From contig NZ_CP097269.1 of the NCBI RefSeq assembly GCF_028473645.1, positions 2,126,001-2,190,000 on the forward strand: 64,000 bases of DNA, given 5' to 3'. Under the pieces are notes generated by a model. That model saw nothing but the letters and a program-made list of their open reading frames with translations. It made no database searches and had not been told where the DNA came from. A program made the translations under genes and the position numbers. Position 1 is the stretch's first letter; every line of letters starts with the position of its first letter. This document shows, piece by piece, positions 1 through 9,155 of this stretch. Origin of the DNA: Acidovorax sp. GBBC 1281 (GTDB lineage Bacteria > Pseudomonadota > Gammaproteobacteria > Burkholderiales > Burkholderiaceae_C).

Positions 1-62
1 TGCTGCGCCTACTGGCGTCGATGCGCAGCTCGGACGCCGAAGAGGGAGGGGGGACCAAATGA
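1..62 (+). CDS. 3' end of an upstream gene, probably an XRE-type regulator (partial)
   Basis: Only the last 19 codons are inside the window (in frame from base 3, ending with TGA at 60-62), reading LRLLASMRSSDAEEGGGTK. The stop overlaps the ATG of the next gene (ATGA at 59-62), so the two are translationally coupled. A helix-turn-helix XRE repressor commonly precedes an ImmA/IrrE-type protease, which is why I propose that identity. The visible tail itself carries no diagnostic motif. Confidence 0.4.
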   Translation, partial: LRLLASMRSSDAEEGGGTK

Positions 63-949
63 GTGCTCAGCTCTCAAACATGTCGGCCGCGGGGCGAAAA
101 GCCTTGGTGATGCAAGGCATGCAGGCGTCAATCGCGGCGCGCGTGAAGGCGGGCGTGGATCTCAAGAGTCCCACCTGCATTTATGGCTTGTGCGAGGCAC
201 ATAACGTCGCAGTGCGCTTCAACGATATCAATATGGAGGGCATGTACGACCGGACGCCGAAACCGCGCATCCATGTCTCTGTGCTCAGGCCTTTGGCGAG
301 ACGAACTTTCACGTGCGCGCATGAGCTGGGGCATCACGTCTTCGGGCACGGCTCGACCATCGACGAGTTACGGGAAGATCAGGCCAATAGCGTCGATCGC
401 CCTCCGAACGAAATACTAGCTGACGCTTTCGCGGCCTTTGTTTTGATGCCAACGCTTGGCCTGCGGGAAGCTTTTGCGAAGCGTGGCCTGGACCCTAACC
501 GCGCAACAGCCCTCGACATGTACACCATCGCCTGCAACTTCGGTGTAGGGCAAGCGACTTTGGTGAACCACCTTGCCTACGGCATCAACATGATCAACCA
601 GGCGCAGCGTGATCGCCTGGGGCGGATCACGCCAAAGATGATCCGCACGGAACTGCTGGGCGCGGTCGTTTCCATGCCGCTCACGGTAGCGGATCAGCAC
701 TGGAATTCACCGACGCTCGACCTTGAGCAGGACGCGCTGCTGCTACTTCCAGCGGGTGTCGTCGTGGACGTCTCAATGCTCGCGCCCGAGCGTGAACTGG
801 CGGCCGGGCGCCTCTTTCGCGCTGCAAAGTCTGGCATCACGCGAGTGGCAATACCCGGCACACCGTGGGCGACCTATGTCCGTATTGCCCGGCGCCAGTA
901 CGTTGGCCTGGCTCGATTTCGTCACCTTGAGGAGCCTGTCGATGAGTAA
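59..949 (+). CDS. ImmA/IrrE family zinc metallopeptidase
   Basis: A 296-residue cytoplasmic protein with a canonical HExxH zinc site (HELGH, residues 88-92, followed by HVFGH), the signature of the ImmA/IrrE (COG2856) peptidase family. Family members cleave or inactivate a partner XRE repressor in mobile elements and stress responses. The start overlaps the preceding stop (ATGA), and the end overlaps the next gene by 8 bases, indicating a tight operon. The region after residue 190 is unassigned. What it cleaves here is not visible, but the gene that ends just upstream is the natural candidate. An IS element starts about 200 bases downstream, which fits a mobile or accessory locus. Confidence 0.85.
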   Translation: MSAQLSNMSAAGRKALVMQGMQASIAARVKAGVDLKSPTCIYGLCEAHNVAVRFNDINMEGMYDRTPKPRIHVSVLRPLARRTFTCAHELGHHVFGHGSTIDELREDQANSVDRPPNEILADAFAAFVLMPTLGLREAFAKRGLDPNRATALDMYTIACNFGVGQATLVNHLAYGINMINQAQRDRLGRITPKMIRTELLGAVVSMPLTVADQHWNSPTLDLEQDALLLLPAGVVVDVSMLAPERELAAGRLFRAAKSGITRVAIPGTPWATYVRIARRQYVGLARFRHLEEPVDE

Positions 950-1152
950 ATACGCCTCCGCTATTAAGCCGCTGCTCGTGGATGAGCGCAATCTCTCTCA
1001 CGCCTGGGCGAGGGCTTTTCTTCATGTGATTGAACATCCAGGGAAGGAAATATCTCCTCTAATCATCAGCGTCACGGGATTTGAGGATGACGGCGCTGCT
1101 GTTGAGGACGAGAGGGTTCGGGGCGCTCTAGAGAAGGCCCTATCCATCAAGG
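942..1152 (+). pseudogene. Hypothetical gene of the ImmA operon, truncated by IS5
   Basis: The reading frame starts at ATG 942, overlapping the ImmA stop (ATGAGTAA), and encodes about 70 residues (MSKYASAIKPLL...) before running into the left end of the IS5 element at 1153. The frame then continues into IS sequence and stops at 1200-1202. No continuation of this gene is seen to the right of the element, so the 3' part is lost rather than displaced. The surviving part (about NLSHAWARAFLHVIEHPGKE) is not a domain I can name. Similar small proteins follow XRE/ImmA pairs elsewhere, but I give no function. Confidence 0.6.
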
Positions 1153-1300
1153 GGCTTTGTTGCACAAATCGCGATGCTGATGCCCGTAGACTGACTGCGT
1201 GACAGAGACGAAGAACAGGCAGCGGAGCAAGTACCGCACGACGAACTGGAAGGCGTACAACGCGGCGCTGAAAGCGCGAGGCTCGTTGACGATGTGGCTA

Positions 1301-2459
1301 GTGTCCTGTCCCGTTAATTCGCAGGCACGATAGCTGCATGGTTTCGGGCCATCCTTGAGGTGCCGCCATGCCCAATGCAACGACCCGAACAGAAATTGCG
1401 CTTAGTGAAGTGGAGCGCGCGGAACTGACGTCCATGGCGCGATCACGTTCGCTGCCAGCGGCGTTGTCGCTCAGGGCGCGCATCGTGCTGACTTGCGAAG
1501 GCACAGATAAAGCCAGCACCGCGGTTGCGCAGGCTCTGGGGATCAGTCGTAGCACTGTCACCAAGTGGCGCGGGCGCTATGCGCGCCATCGCATTGCAGG
1601 GCTTTACGACGAGTTGCGCCCGGGTCGCCCCCGCACGGTAGATGACGAGCGTGTTGCTGAGTTGATTACCAAGACGTTGCACACCAAGCCTGCTGATGGG
1701 GGTACCCACTGGAGCACCCGCACGCTGGCCGCCGATACGGGCATCAGCAAGAGCACGGTGGCGCGCTATCTGCAGACCTTCAACCTCAAGCCGCACCGGG
1801 CCGACAGCTTCAAGCTGTCGACCGATCCGCTGTTCATCGAGAAGCTGCGCGACGTTGTGGGGCTGTACCTGAACCCACCTGACAACGCGCTGGTGCTGTG
1901 CGTGGACGAGAAGAGCCAATGCCAAGCTTTGGAGCGTACGCAGCCGATGCTGCCAATGGGGTTTGGCTATGTCGAAGGTGTCACGCACGACTACGTGCGC
2001 CACGGCACCACCACCTTGTTCGCGGCCCTGAACGTGATGAATGGCCAAGTGATCGCGCAGTGCCGGCCCCGGCATCGTCATCAAGAGTTCCTTGCCTTCC
2101 TGCGCGCCATCGACAAGGCAGTGCCCGACGAACTGGATGTGCACTGCATAGCTGATAACTACGCCAGCCACAAGCATCCAAAGGTGCGCGCTTGGTTGGC
2201 CGAGCGGCCTCGCTGGCACATGCACTTCGTTCCGACCTATTCAAGCTGGCTCAATCAGGTCGAGCGCTTCTTCTCGATCATCACCACGCGGGCAATCCGC
2301 CGTGGCTCGTTCACCAGCGTGAAGGATCTGATCAACAAGATCGACACATTCATCGCGAATTACAACCAGTCCTGCCAGCCGTTTACTTGGACAGCTACAG
2401 CAGACTCCATCCTCGAAAAACTCGCCAGACTATGCGGGCGAATTAACGGGACAGGACAC
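1301..2459 (+). mobile_element. IS630-family insertion sequence, apparently intact
   Basis: A 1,159-bp element with perfect 22-bp terminal inverted repeats: 1301-1322 begins GTGTCCTGTCCCGTTAATTC and 2438-2459 is its exact reverse complement. It is flanked on both sides by TA (1299-1300 and 2460-2461), the target duplication diagnostic of IS630/Tc1-mariner elements. It carries one complete transposase gene and interrupts the older IS5 transposase at codon 34/35. Confidence 0.93.
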
Positions 2460-2462
2460 TAG
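1368..2462 (+). CDS. IS630-family transposase
   Basis: A 364-residue DDE transposase. The N-terminal part has a helix-turn-helix (ALGISRSTVTKWRGRY, then a second one around DTGISKSTVARYL). The catalytic domain shows the three IS630 blocks: CVDEKSQCQALER (first Asp), HCIADNYASHKHPKV (second Asp) and PTYSSWLNQVERFFSIIT (Glu). The frame is unbroken, so the protein is probably functional. The last residues (GRINGTGH) are encoded by the right inverted repeat, and the stop TAG (2460-2462) lies outside the element, using the duplicated target TA. Confidence 0.93.
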   Translation: MPNATTRTEIALSEVERAELTSMARSRSLPAALSLRARIVLTCEGTDKASTAVAQALGISRSTVTKWRGRYARHRIAGLYDELRPGRPRTVDDERVAELITKTLHTKPADGGTHWSTRTLAADTGISKSTVARYLQTFNLKPHRADSFKLSTDPLFIEKLRDVVGLYLNPPDNALVLCVDEKSQCQALERTQPMLPMGFGYVEGVTHDYVRHGTTTLFAALNVMNGQVIAQCRPRHRHQEFLAFLRAIDKAVPDELDVHCIADNYASHKHPKVRAWLAERPRWHMHFVPTYSSWLNQVERFFSIITTRAIRRGSFTSVKDLINKIDTFIANYNQSCQPFTWTATADSILEKLARLCGRINGTGH

Positions 2463-3364
2463 ATGAGGGCATGCAGTGGTTTGGCACGCCGACCGGCAGG
2501 CGTGGACGCAGCCGAACCTTCTCGGACGCAGCAATCCAGTTCTGCCTGAGCATCAAGTGCCTGTTCGGCCAGCCCTTGCGACAGGCGCTGGGCATGGTGC
2601 AGAGCCTGCTGCGGCTGGCAAAGCTGGACTGGCCGGTACCTGACTTCAGCACTGTTTGCCGGCGCCAAAAGACCTTGCAGGTCGAACTGAGCTACCAGCG
2701 AACCAACTCGCCGCTGCAGTTGCTGGTGGACAGCACCGGCATCAAGTTCCTGGGCGAAGGAGAGTGGAAACGCAAGAAGCATGGTGCTGAATACCGGCGC
2801 GAATGGCGCAAGGTCCATCTGAGCATCGACGCGCAGACGCTGGAAATACGCGCCATCGAGGTGACCAGCAACGCCATTGGGGATGCGCCGATGTTGCCCG
2901 GGTTGCTGGCTCAGATTCCCACTGACGAATCCATCGAAAGCGTCAGTGCCGATGGCGCCTACGACACGCGCGCCTGCCTGGACGCCATTGCCGAGCGGCA
3001 CGCGATGGCGGTGATCCCGCCCCGCAAGAACGCCAGCCATTGGAAGAAGTCGAGTCCGGGCTCGGCGCATCGTAATGAGGCCATTCGGGCGTGCCAGCGC
3101 CTGGGTCGCGGCATTTGGAAGAAGTGGAGCGGCTACCACCGGCGCAGCCTTGTGGAGACGAAGATGCACTGCTTCAAGCGACTGGGCGAACGGGTGATCG
3201 CGCGCACGTTCGACCGCCAGGTTGTGGAGCTGCATGTCCGCGTGGCCTTGCTCAATCGGTTCAGTCAGATCGGCCGTCCTCACACCGTGTCGGTGACTGC
3301 TGTGGCATAGGTCCGTCTGGGGTTGGGGTCATGCCGTCTGCAATTCGATTTGTGCAACAGCGCC

Positions 3365-3509
3365 GATCGTCGGCACGGAACGAATATGAACCGGTCGTCG
3401 ACTCAATGATGGAGAGCATTCCATCGGTTGCCGAGGTCAGAGTGAAAATCCCATAAGACCGCTGTCCTTTTCCTCGCAGAGCGTCTCGTCACCGGGCTAC
3501 TGACGACCG
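3365..3509. other. Scar between IS5 and the ABC permease gene
   Basis: About 145 bases lie between the right IS5 end and the stop of the ABC permease. I see no gene, repeat or terminator here. The ATP-binding gene that normally completes a polar amino-acid importer would be expected at about this place downstream of the permeases, and it is absent. Confidence 0.5.
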
Positions 3510-4310
3510 TCAATGCACCGGCCGCCCCAGCCATTGGCTCGCCCTGGAGATCGCGTAGTTCACCAGGCAGTACAGCGCCGCGACCACCAGGTACACCGGT
3601 ACCAGCGAGTGGTAGTTGGCGATGAGCACCTTGGCGTTCTGCATGAGTTCGCCATAGGTGACGACGTAGCCGAAGGTGGTGTCCTTGACCACGATGACCA
3701 GTTGCGCGACCAGGGCCGGGACGATGTAGCGCAGCGCCTGGGGGAAGACGACGACGGAAAAGACCTGGACCTCGGTCAGCCCCAGGCTTCGCGCGGCATC
3801 GGTCTGGCCTCGGGGAACAGCGAGCACGCCCGCGCGGTACACCTCGGCCACGACGGCGGCGGTGCTCAGGCCGACGGGCAGGGTCAGCATCCAGTAGGTG
3901 CTCAGTTTGATCCCGGCCGACGGCAGTACCAGAAAGCACACGTAGATGAGCAGCAGCGTCGGCGTGCCACGCAGGAACTCGATGGCCGCGGTGCTGGGCC
4001 AGCGCACGAGCCGCGAACGCGCCCGGCGGCCCACCATCAGCACGAGGCCGAGGGTCAGCGCGATGACGGCGGCCATGGCCGCCGAGGCCAGCGTGCCGAG
4101 CAGGCCCTTGGCCAGGAAGGCCCAGGTCGTGGGCCAGGCGAAGAATTTCCAGAACCGGGCGTCGAGCTGCCCCGCGGAGTGGAACCGGAACGCGACCGCC
4201 GCCGCCAGCAGGAGCAGCAGGGCCGCCGCGGCCCCGCTCGCGACCCGCGCGACGGTTTGGGCCCGGGGGCTGGGCGCACCGAACAGGATGTCTTCGAGGG
4301 GGCGGCTCAT
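3510..4310 (-). CDS. Polar amino-acid ABC transporter permease (HisM/GlnP type)
   Basis: A 266-residue inner-membrane permease of the HisMQ family. The N-terminal segment after about residue 20 is hydrophobic and further helices follow. The EAA-like cytoplasmic loop is visible around DAARSLGLTEVQVFSVVVFPQALRYIVPAL, preceded by FLRGTPTLLLIYVCF, typical of glutamine/glutamate/histidine importers. Its start overlaps the stop of the upstream permease by 4 bases. With that gene it would form the heterodimeric membrane domain served by the binding protein at 4976-5878. It is the last surviving gene of the operon, and no ATPase follows. Confidence 0.88.
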   Translation of the reverse strand: MSRPLEDILFGAPSPRAQTVARVASGAAAALLLLLAAAVAFRFHSAGQLDARFWKFFAWPTTWAFLAKGLLGTLASAAMAAVIALTLGLVLMVGRRARSRLVRWPSTAAIEFLRGTPTLLLIYVCFLVLPSAGIKLSTYWMLTLPVGLSTAAVVAEVYRAGVLAVPRGQTDAARSLGLTEVQVFSVVVFPQALRYIVPALVAQLVIVVKDTTFGYVVTYGELMQNAKVLIANYHSLVPVYLVVAALYCLVNYAISRASQWLGRPVH

Positions 4311-4969
4311 CGCAGGATCCGCACCTTCTTTTCCAGGGCGGCGCCGGCCCAGGCGATCAGCAGCCCGGACGCCACGTACATCGCGGCGGCCACTGCGAAC
4401 GCGGCCATGCCGGCCGCGGAGTCGTTGGCGATCTTGGACACGAGCGTGGTGAGTTCCCGGCCCGGAAACGGCACCTGCGATGCCAGCGAAGTGGACAGCA
4501 TCAACGCAATGAGCAGCGAGGTCATCGGTTGCACCACCGCGCGCAGCGCCTGCGGCAGCAGCACCGCCGAGACGATGCGCATCGGGCGCATGCCCAGGCT
4601 GAGGGCGGCCTCGATCTGGCCGCCGGCCACGGTGTTGATGCCCGAGCGCAGGTAGTCCGCCGTGAACGCGGAGCAGACCAGTATCAACGTCAGGATGACG
4701 GCGGGCTCATAGTCGAACAGCACGTTCAGGTCGGGCAGCGCGAACACGATGAAGATCAGCAGCGCGACGCTGGGAATGTTGCGGAAGATCTCGACGTAGA
4801 CGGTCAGGACGAAGCGCAGCGGCGGCAGCGGCAAGAGGCGAAGCACCGTCACGGCCATGCCCAGCACGAAGCCGGGCACGAACGACAGGACCGTGAGCTT
4901 CCACGTCAACAAAAGGGCCTGCCCGAAGGCAGGCCCATGGTCGGCCAGGAGCCGGGAGACCTCGCCCAT
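4307..4969 (-). CDS. Polar amino-acid ABC transporter permease, second subunit
   Basis: A 220-residue HisMQ-family membrane protein. The loop IEAALSLGMRPMRIVSAVLLPQALR matches the EAA motif that docks to the ATPase, and VEIFRNIPSVALLIFIVF is the conserved segment before it. It lies 6 bases after the binding-protein gene and overlaps the next permease by 4 bases, so the three genes form one operon read leftwards. The substrate is presumably a polar or acidic amino acid, but the sequence does not specify it. Confidence 0.88.
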   Translation of the reverse strand: MGEVSRLLADHGPAFGQALLLTWKLTVLSFVPGFVLGMAVTVLRLLPLPPLRFVLTVYVEIFRNIPSVALLIFIVFALPDLNVLFDYEPAVILTLILVCSAFTADYLRSGINTVAGGQIEAALSLGMRPMRIVSAVLLPQALRAVVQPMTSLLIALMLSTSLASQVPFPGRELTTLVSKIANDSAAGMAAFAVAAAMYVASGLLIAWAGAALEKKVRILR

Positions 4970-4975
4970 CGGGGG

Positions 4976-5878
4976 TCAGGGCAGGGCGGGGGGCGTCGGC
5001 ACTGCGGTGCTGCCGGTGCGCTGTCCGATGGAAATGGTCCAGAGCTTGGCCCAGGTGCCGTCGGCTTCGATCTTCTTGAGGAAGGCATTGACGAAGGCCA
5101 CGCCGTCCGAGCCCTTGGGCAGTCCGATGCCGTAGGGGTCTTGCGCACCGAAGGGGGCGCCGGCCAGTTTGGCGTCGCCGGTTCCCAGGCTCAGGGCGTT
5201 GAGCAGCAGCGTGTGGTCGGTCACGTAGGCATCCACGCGTCCCTGGCGCAGGGCGTCCAGGGCCTCCTGGTGGGTCTGGAACTCTTGCACGGCCGCCTTG
5301 GGCGCGTACTGCGCCAGGATCGCGGGGCCCGTGGAGCCCGCCTGCGTGGCGACCTTCTTGCCGGCCAGGTCGTCGTGCGACTGGATGGTCTTGTTGTTCG
5401 CCTTGACCAGCACGCCGGCCTGCGAGGTGTAGTAGGGCCCGGCGAACGAGATCTTCTCGGCGCGGGCGGGCGTGATGGAATAGGTGGCGAACACCATGTC
5501 CACCTGACCGTTGATGAGCACCTGCTCGCGCGTGGCCGAGGTCACCTGCGTGAACTGGACCTTGGCCCCATCGCCCAGGATGTAGCGGGTGATGAGCTGG
5601 GCCAGGCCAGCGTCGAAGCCGCGCATCCTGCCGTCCTTCTCGTTGAGCAGCGAGAACAGGTTCGAGGTTTGCGTGCCGCCCAGGCGCAGGGTGCCGGCCT
5701 GCTTGATCTTGCTGGCCCAGGTGCTCGATGCGATGGTGGCCGCGTCAGCGACCGGGCCCTGCGCGACCAGCGCGTCGAACGCCGCTGTGTTGATGGGCGT
5801 GCCCTGTGCGAAAAGCGACCCGCCGGTGGCGATCGCCAGGGCCGCCACGGTGGATTTCAGAAGGGTTTTGATCGACAT
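4976..5878 (-). CDS. Periplasmic amino-acid-binding protein of the ABC importer
   Basis: A 300-residue solute-binding protein of the SBP_bac_3 family. I chose ATG 5876-5878 because it opens a clean Sec signal peptide (MSIKTLLKSTVAALAIATGG...LFAQG); the longer upstream extension is rich in Arg and lacks this feature. Family hallmarks follow: RGFDAGLAQLITRYIL, VDMVFATYSITPARAEKISFAGPYY and the late GLPKGSDGVAFVNAFLKK. It delivers an amino acid to the two permeases encoded immediately downstream. Without an ATPase in this locus the system must borrow one from elsewhere or be inactive. Confidence 0.9.
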   Translation of the reverse strand: MSIKTLLKSTVAALAIATGGSLFAQGTPINTAAFDALVAQGPVADAATIASSTWASKIKQAGTLRLGGTQTSNLFSLLNEKDGRMRGFDAGLAQLITRYILGDGAKVQFTQVTSATREQVLINGQVDMVFATYSITPARAEKISFAGPYYTSQAGVLVKANNKTIQSHDDLAGKKVATQAGSTGPAILAQYAPKAAVQEFQTHQEALDALRQGRVDAYVTDHTLLLNALSLGTGDAKLAGAPFGAQDPYGIGLPKGSDGVAFVNAFLKKIEADGTWAKLWTISIGQRTGSTAVPTPPALP

Positions 5879-6006
5879 GCGTTCCTCTTGAATGGTGTGT
5901 TGCGTGAATCCGTGTATAGCACCAGTCGCCGGACTGCGGCGCCACGGGCGCGTGCCAGCGGCGAGCATAGCCCGACTCGTCCTCGACACGCTCCGCCAGT
6001 ATGGGT

Positions 6007-6023
6007 GCTATTTAATTAATAGC
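6007..6023. repeat. GCTA-N9-TAGC palindrome, copy 1
   Basis: GCTATTTAATTAATAGC lies in the gap between the molybdoenzyme pseudogene and the ABC binding-protein gene. On the opposite strand it is preceded by the ACTAGGGCAT module seen at other copies. It belongs to the dispersed intergenic family described in the findings. Confidence 0.7.
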
Positions 6024-6038
6024 GATATGCCCTAGTAA

Positions 6039-8448
6039 CTATTGTGCTGGAGGCCAATTTGGGTGCAAATCCCGGTGGGGCTGGAATTGGCTTGCAGCCG
6101 GATGGGCGAGCGCCGCGTCCACTTCCAACCGCTGCGGCGGCTCGAACGCCGTCACCTCCGGCAACGGCCCCCGCCACAGCGCCACCTCCACCCGGGCGCT
6201 CTGCGCCGCGCAGCCCTGCGACAGGCGGGAACTGCCGACATCCGGCGTGACCAGGTTGGGGTTGCCATGCTTGTCCAGGCTGCCGGCCACCTGCGGGTCC
6301 AGCGGGTCGTACCAGGCGCCCGTGGCGATCTGCGCCACGCCGGGACGCAGGTCGTCGCTCAGCACTGCCCCGGCCAGGAAGGCGCCGTGGGCGTTGAACA
6401 CGCGCACTACGTCGCCCTCGGCGATGCCACGGCGCAGCGCGTCGGCGCGGTTCAACGTGATCGGCTCGCGGCCCTGCACCTTGGTGGCGCGGCTCACGCG
6501 GCCGTGGTCGTATTGGCTGTGCAGCCGCGCCGCGGGCTGGTGCGACAGCAGGTGGATGGGCCAGGCGGATGCCTCGGGCGCGAACCACGTGGCCTGGCCC
6601 GGGCAGTCGTCGTAGCCGAAGCGGTCGATGGTCTGCGAGAACAGCTCGATGCGTCCCGAGGGCGTGGGCAGCGGGTGCGCGGCCGGGTCTTGTCGAAAGC
6701 GTTCCAGCAGCACCACGGGCGCGGCGGGCCGGGGCAGTTCGAGGTGGCCGGCGCTCCAGAACGCGTCGAATGGGGGCAGTGCGATGCCCGCCGCTTCGGC
6801 GCGTGGCCGGGCGGCTTCGTACAGGTGGCGCAGCCATTGCGCGGTGTCGCGCCCTTCGGTGTAGGCGGCCTCGAAGCCCAGCCGCGCGGCCAGCGCGCGG
6901 AAGATGGCGTAGTCGTCGCGGGCCTCGCCCACGGGCGCGATGGCCGCGCGCATGGCGATCATGCGCGGCTCGCTGCCGGCGCTGCCGATGTCGTCGCGCT
7001 CCAGCGAGGTGGTGGCGGGCAGCACGATGTCGGAGTATTTGGCCTGCGCCGTCCACACCTGCTCGTGCGTCACGATGGTCTCGGGCCGTTGCCAGGCCTC
7101 GATGGTGCGGTTCAGGTCCTGGTGGTGGTGGAACACGTTGCCGCCGGCCCAGTACAGCAGGCGGGCGTGGGGATAGCGGTGGCGCGCGCCGTTGTAGTCG
7201 AAGGGCTCGCCGGGCTGCAGCAGCATGTCGGCGATGCGCGCCACGGGAATGAAGGCGCCCACGGGGTTGTGCCCCTGCGGCAGGCGCGCGCCCGAGAAGC
7301 TGCCGTGCCCACTGCCGATGTAGTTCATGCAGCCATACCCCAGGCCGAAGCCGCCGCCCGGCCCCGATCTGGCCCAGCAGCGCGGCCAGCGTGACGGCCA
7401 TCCAGAACGGCTGCTCGCCGTGCCGCGCGCGCTGCAGCGAGTAGGTGCAGTTGACGAGGGTGCGCTGGCGGGCCATGCGCCGCGCCAGCGCCACGATGCG
7501 CTCGGCGGGAATGCCGGTCTGCGCGGCGGCCCACTCGGGTGTCTTGGCGGTGCCGTCGGCACCGTGGCCCAGCAGGGCGTCGCGCACGCGGTCGAAGCCC
7601 ACGGTGTAGCGCGCGCAGAAGGCGCCGTCGTGCAGGCCTTCGGTGACCAGCACGTGGGCCAGGCCCATCATCAGCGCGGTATCGGTGCCGGGGCGGATCG
7701 GCAGCCACTCGGCCCCGGGCACGGCCGCCAGGTCGTCGCGCGCCGGGCTGATGTTGACGAAGGCCGTGCGCCCGCTCGTGGCCATGCGGGCCAGGGCCGG
7801 CGCCGCGCCGTGGTCGCTTGCGCCGCCGGGGCTCACCTGCGTGTTGCGCACGGGCAGGCCGCCGAAGGCCACGAACAGCTCGCAGTGCTCGGCCAGCACG
7901 TCCCACGCGGTGTGGTGCTGCAGCAGCGCGTCCATGCCATCGACGATGTGCGGCAGCAGCACGCGGCCGGCGCCCAGGCTGTAGCTGTCCTTGCTGGCGA
8001 TGTAGCCGCCGAAGCCGTTCAGGAAGCGGTGCAGCTGGCTCTGCGCGTGGTGAAAGCGCCCCGCGCTCGACCAGCCGTAGCTGCCGCCGAAGAGGGCCTT
8101 GTTGCCGTGGGCCGCGCGCACACGGCGCAGTTCGCCGGCCACCAGGTCCAGCGCCACGTCCCACGGCAGCTCAATGAAGGGCTCGCGCCCGCGCAGGTGG
8201 CCGCTCGTGTGGCGCGTGGCCGGGTCCAGGAAGCTGCGGCGCACGGCGGGCCGGCGCACGCGGGTGGGCGAGTCGATGGCGCCGGGCAGGGACTGGCCGA
8301 TGGGCGAGGGCGCGGCGTCCCATGGCGCAGGCGCCATGCCGGTGAGCCGGCCGCCTTCGACGATGGGCCGGTACACGCCCCAATGCGTGGCGGTGAAGGC
8401 CGTGCCGGGGGCGGCGTGGGCCAGGGGAGCGGGTGCGGCAGCGGTCAC
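6039..8448 (-). pseudogene. BisC/TorA-type molybdopterin sulfoxide/N-oxide reductase, frameshifted
   Basis: Starting at GTG 8448 (overlapping the upstream binding-protein stop as GTGA), the frame reads a typical molybdopterin guanine dinucleotide reductase: THWGVYRPIVEGG, GSYGWSSAGRFHHAQSQLHRFLNGFGG, YSLGAG, then NCTYSLQRARHGEQPFW. At about 7361-7372 the frame breaks inside the motif LLGQIG|PGGGFGLGYGCMN. The rest of the enzyme continues in another frame to 6039 (ALRRGIAEGDVVRVFNAHGAFLAG, GNPNLVTPDVGSSRLSQGC). Both halves together give about 800 residues, the usual length. Relatives reduce biotin-, methionine- or trimethylamine-oxides. No twin-Arg signal is seen, favouring a cytoplasmic BisC-like enzyme. 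Losing two bases, or gaining one, explains the break. Confidence 0.85.
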
Positions 8449-9155
8449 AGCCGAGCCAGATAGTCCTTGACCTGCACCTTCTGCGGCAGGATCTTGCGCT
8501 GCGACAGCCAGTCGGCGGCGTTCTGGAATTTCTGGATGAAGGCCGCGTCGTTCACGCCGTGCACCTCCCAGCGGCGCTTGAGCTGCAGCAGCGAGGCGCG
8601 CACGGCGTCGCTGTAGTTGGCGTCCTGCTGGTAGAGCGCCTCGGCCTCGGCCGCGTTCTGCGTGGCCCACTGGGCTTCGGCGGCGTAGGCCGCGTTAACG
8701 GCATGCACGATGGCGCTGTTCTCTTCGGCGAATTTCCGGTGGGTGACGTAGGAGTTGAAGTCGATCAGGAAGTCGAGGTCGCGCCCCTCGAAGAACACGT
8801 CGTGCGCCTTGTACTCGGTGCGGGCGATGTCCACGCCCGGGCTCCACATCGACCAGGCGTCGATCTTGCCCTGCGCGAAGGCGGGGCCGGCGTCGGGCGG
8901 GTTCAGGTACACGAACTTGACCTGGCTGCGGTCGATGCCGTGCTTTTCCAGGGCGGCCACGAGCAGGAATTCGCCCAGGCCCGAACGGTTGACCGCCACC
9001 GACTTGCCCACCAGGTCCTGCACCTTGTCGATGCCCGAGCCGTCCTTGGCGATGATGGCCGTGCTTCGCGGCTCCACGATGGCGAACTGCGTGAACACCA
9101 GCGGCGAACCCGCGATCATGGCGGCCAGCGCGGGCGTGGTGCTGCCGCCATTACC
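8445..9155 (-). pseudogene. Sulfonate/taurine-type ABC binding protein, N-terminus missing
   Basis: The C-terminal 235 or so residues of an SsuA/TauA-like binding protein are clear: GGSTTPALAAMIAGSPLVFTQ, AIIAKDGSGIDKVQDLVGKSVAVNRSG, FAQGKIDAWSMWSPGVDIA and SYVTHRKFAEEN. Toward the 5' side the similarity stops at about 9155. Beyond it the plus strand encodes part of an unrelated transporter, so the signal peptide and first third are gone. The 3' end overlaps the molybdoenzyme start (GTGA), implying that uptake of an oxidised sulfur compound and its reduction were once one operon. Confidence 0.75.

Larger units (their letters stand above)
1199..3310 (+). pseudogene. IS5-family DDE transposase, split by IS630 insertion
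   Basis: The N-terminal 34 codons run from GTG 1199 to 1300 (ending ...RGSLTMWL). The frame resumes at 2462 (DEGMQWFGTPTGRRG...) and stops at 3310. Removing 1301-2461 restores a continuous frame of about 316 residues, a normal IS5 transposase length. DDE residues are visible in the C-terminal part: LLVDSTG, ADGAYDT and the Y-(2)-R-(3)-E-(6)-K motif in YHRRSLVETKMHCFK. The split part cannot give a full transposase, but the inserted element has preserved the frame exactly, so precise excision would repair it. Confidence 0.85.
1153..3364 (+). mobile_element. IS5-family insertion sequence, interrupted by IS630
   Basis: The left end GGCTTTGTTGCACAAATCG (1153-1171) and the reverse complement of 3346-3364 (GGCGCTGTTGCACAAATCG) form 19-bp terminal inverted repeats with two mismatches, of the IS5 type. 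Without the nested element it would be about 1.05 kb. No target duplication is visible: left flank ...ATCAAGG, right flank GATCGTC.... The two flanks belong to unrelated genes. This suggests that recombination or an adjacent deletion removed the original right flank after insertion. Confidence 0.85.

Noticed and set aside
3403..3939. A 178-codon minus-strand frame reaching into the IS scar
   Set aside because: It overlaps the ABC permease in another frame and is Arg/Gly-rich without similarity.
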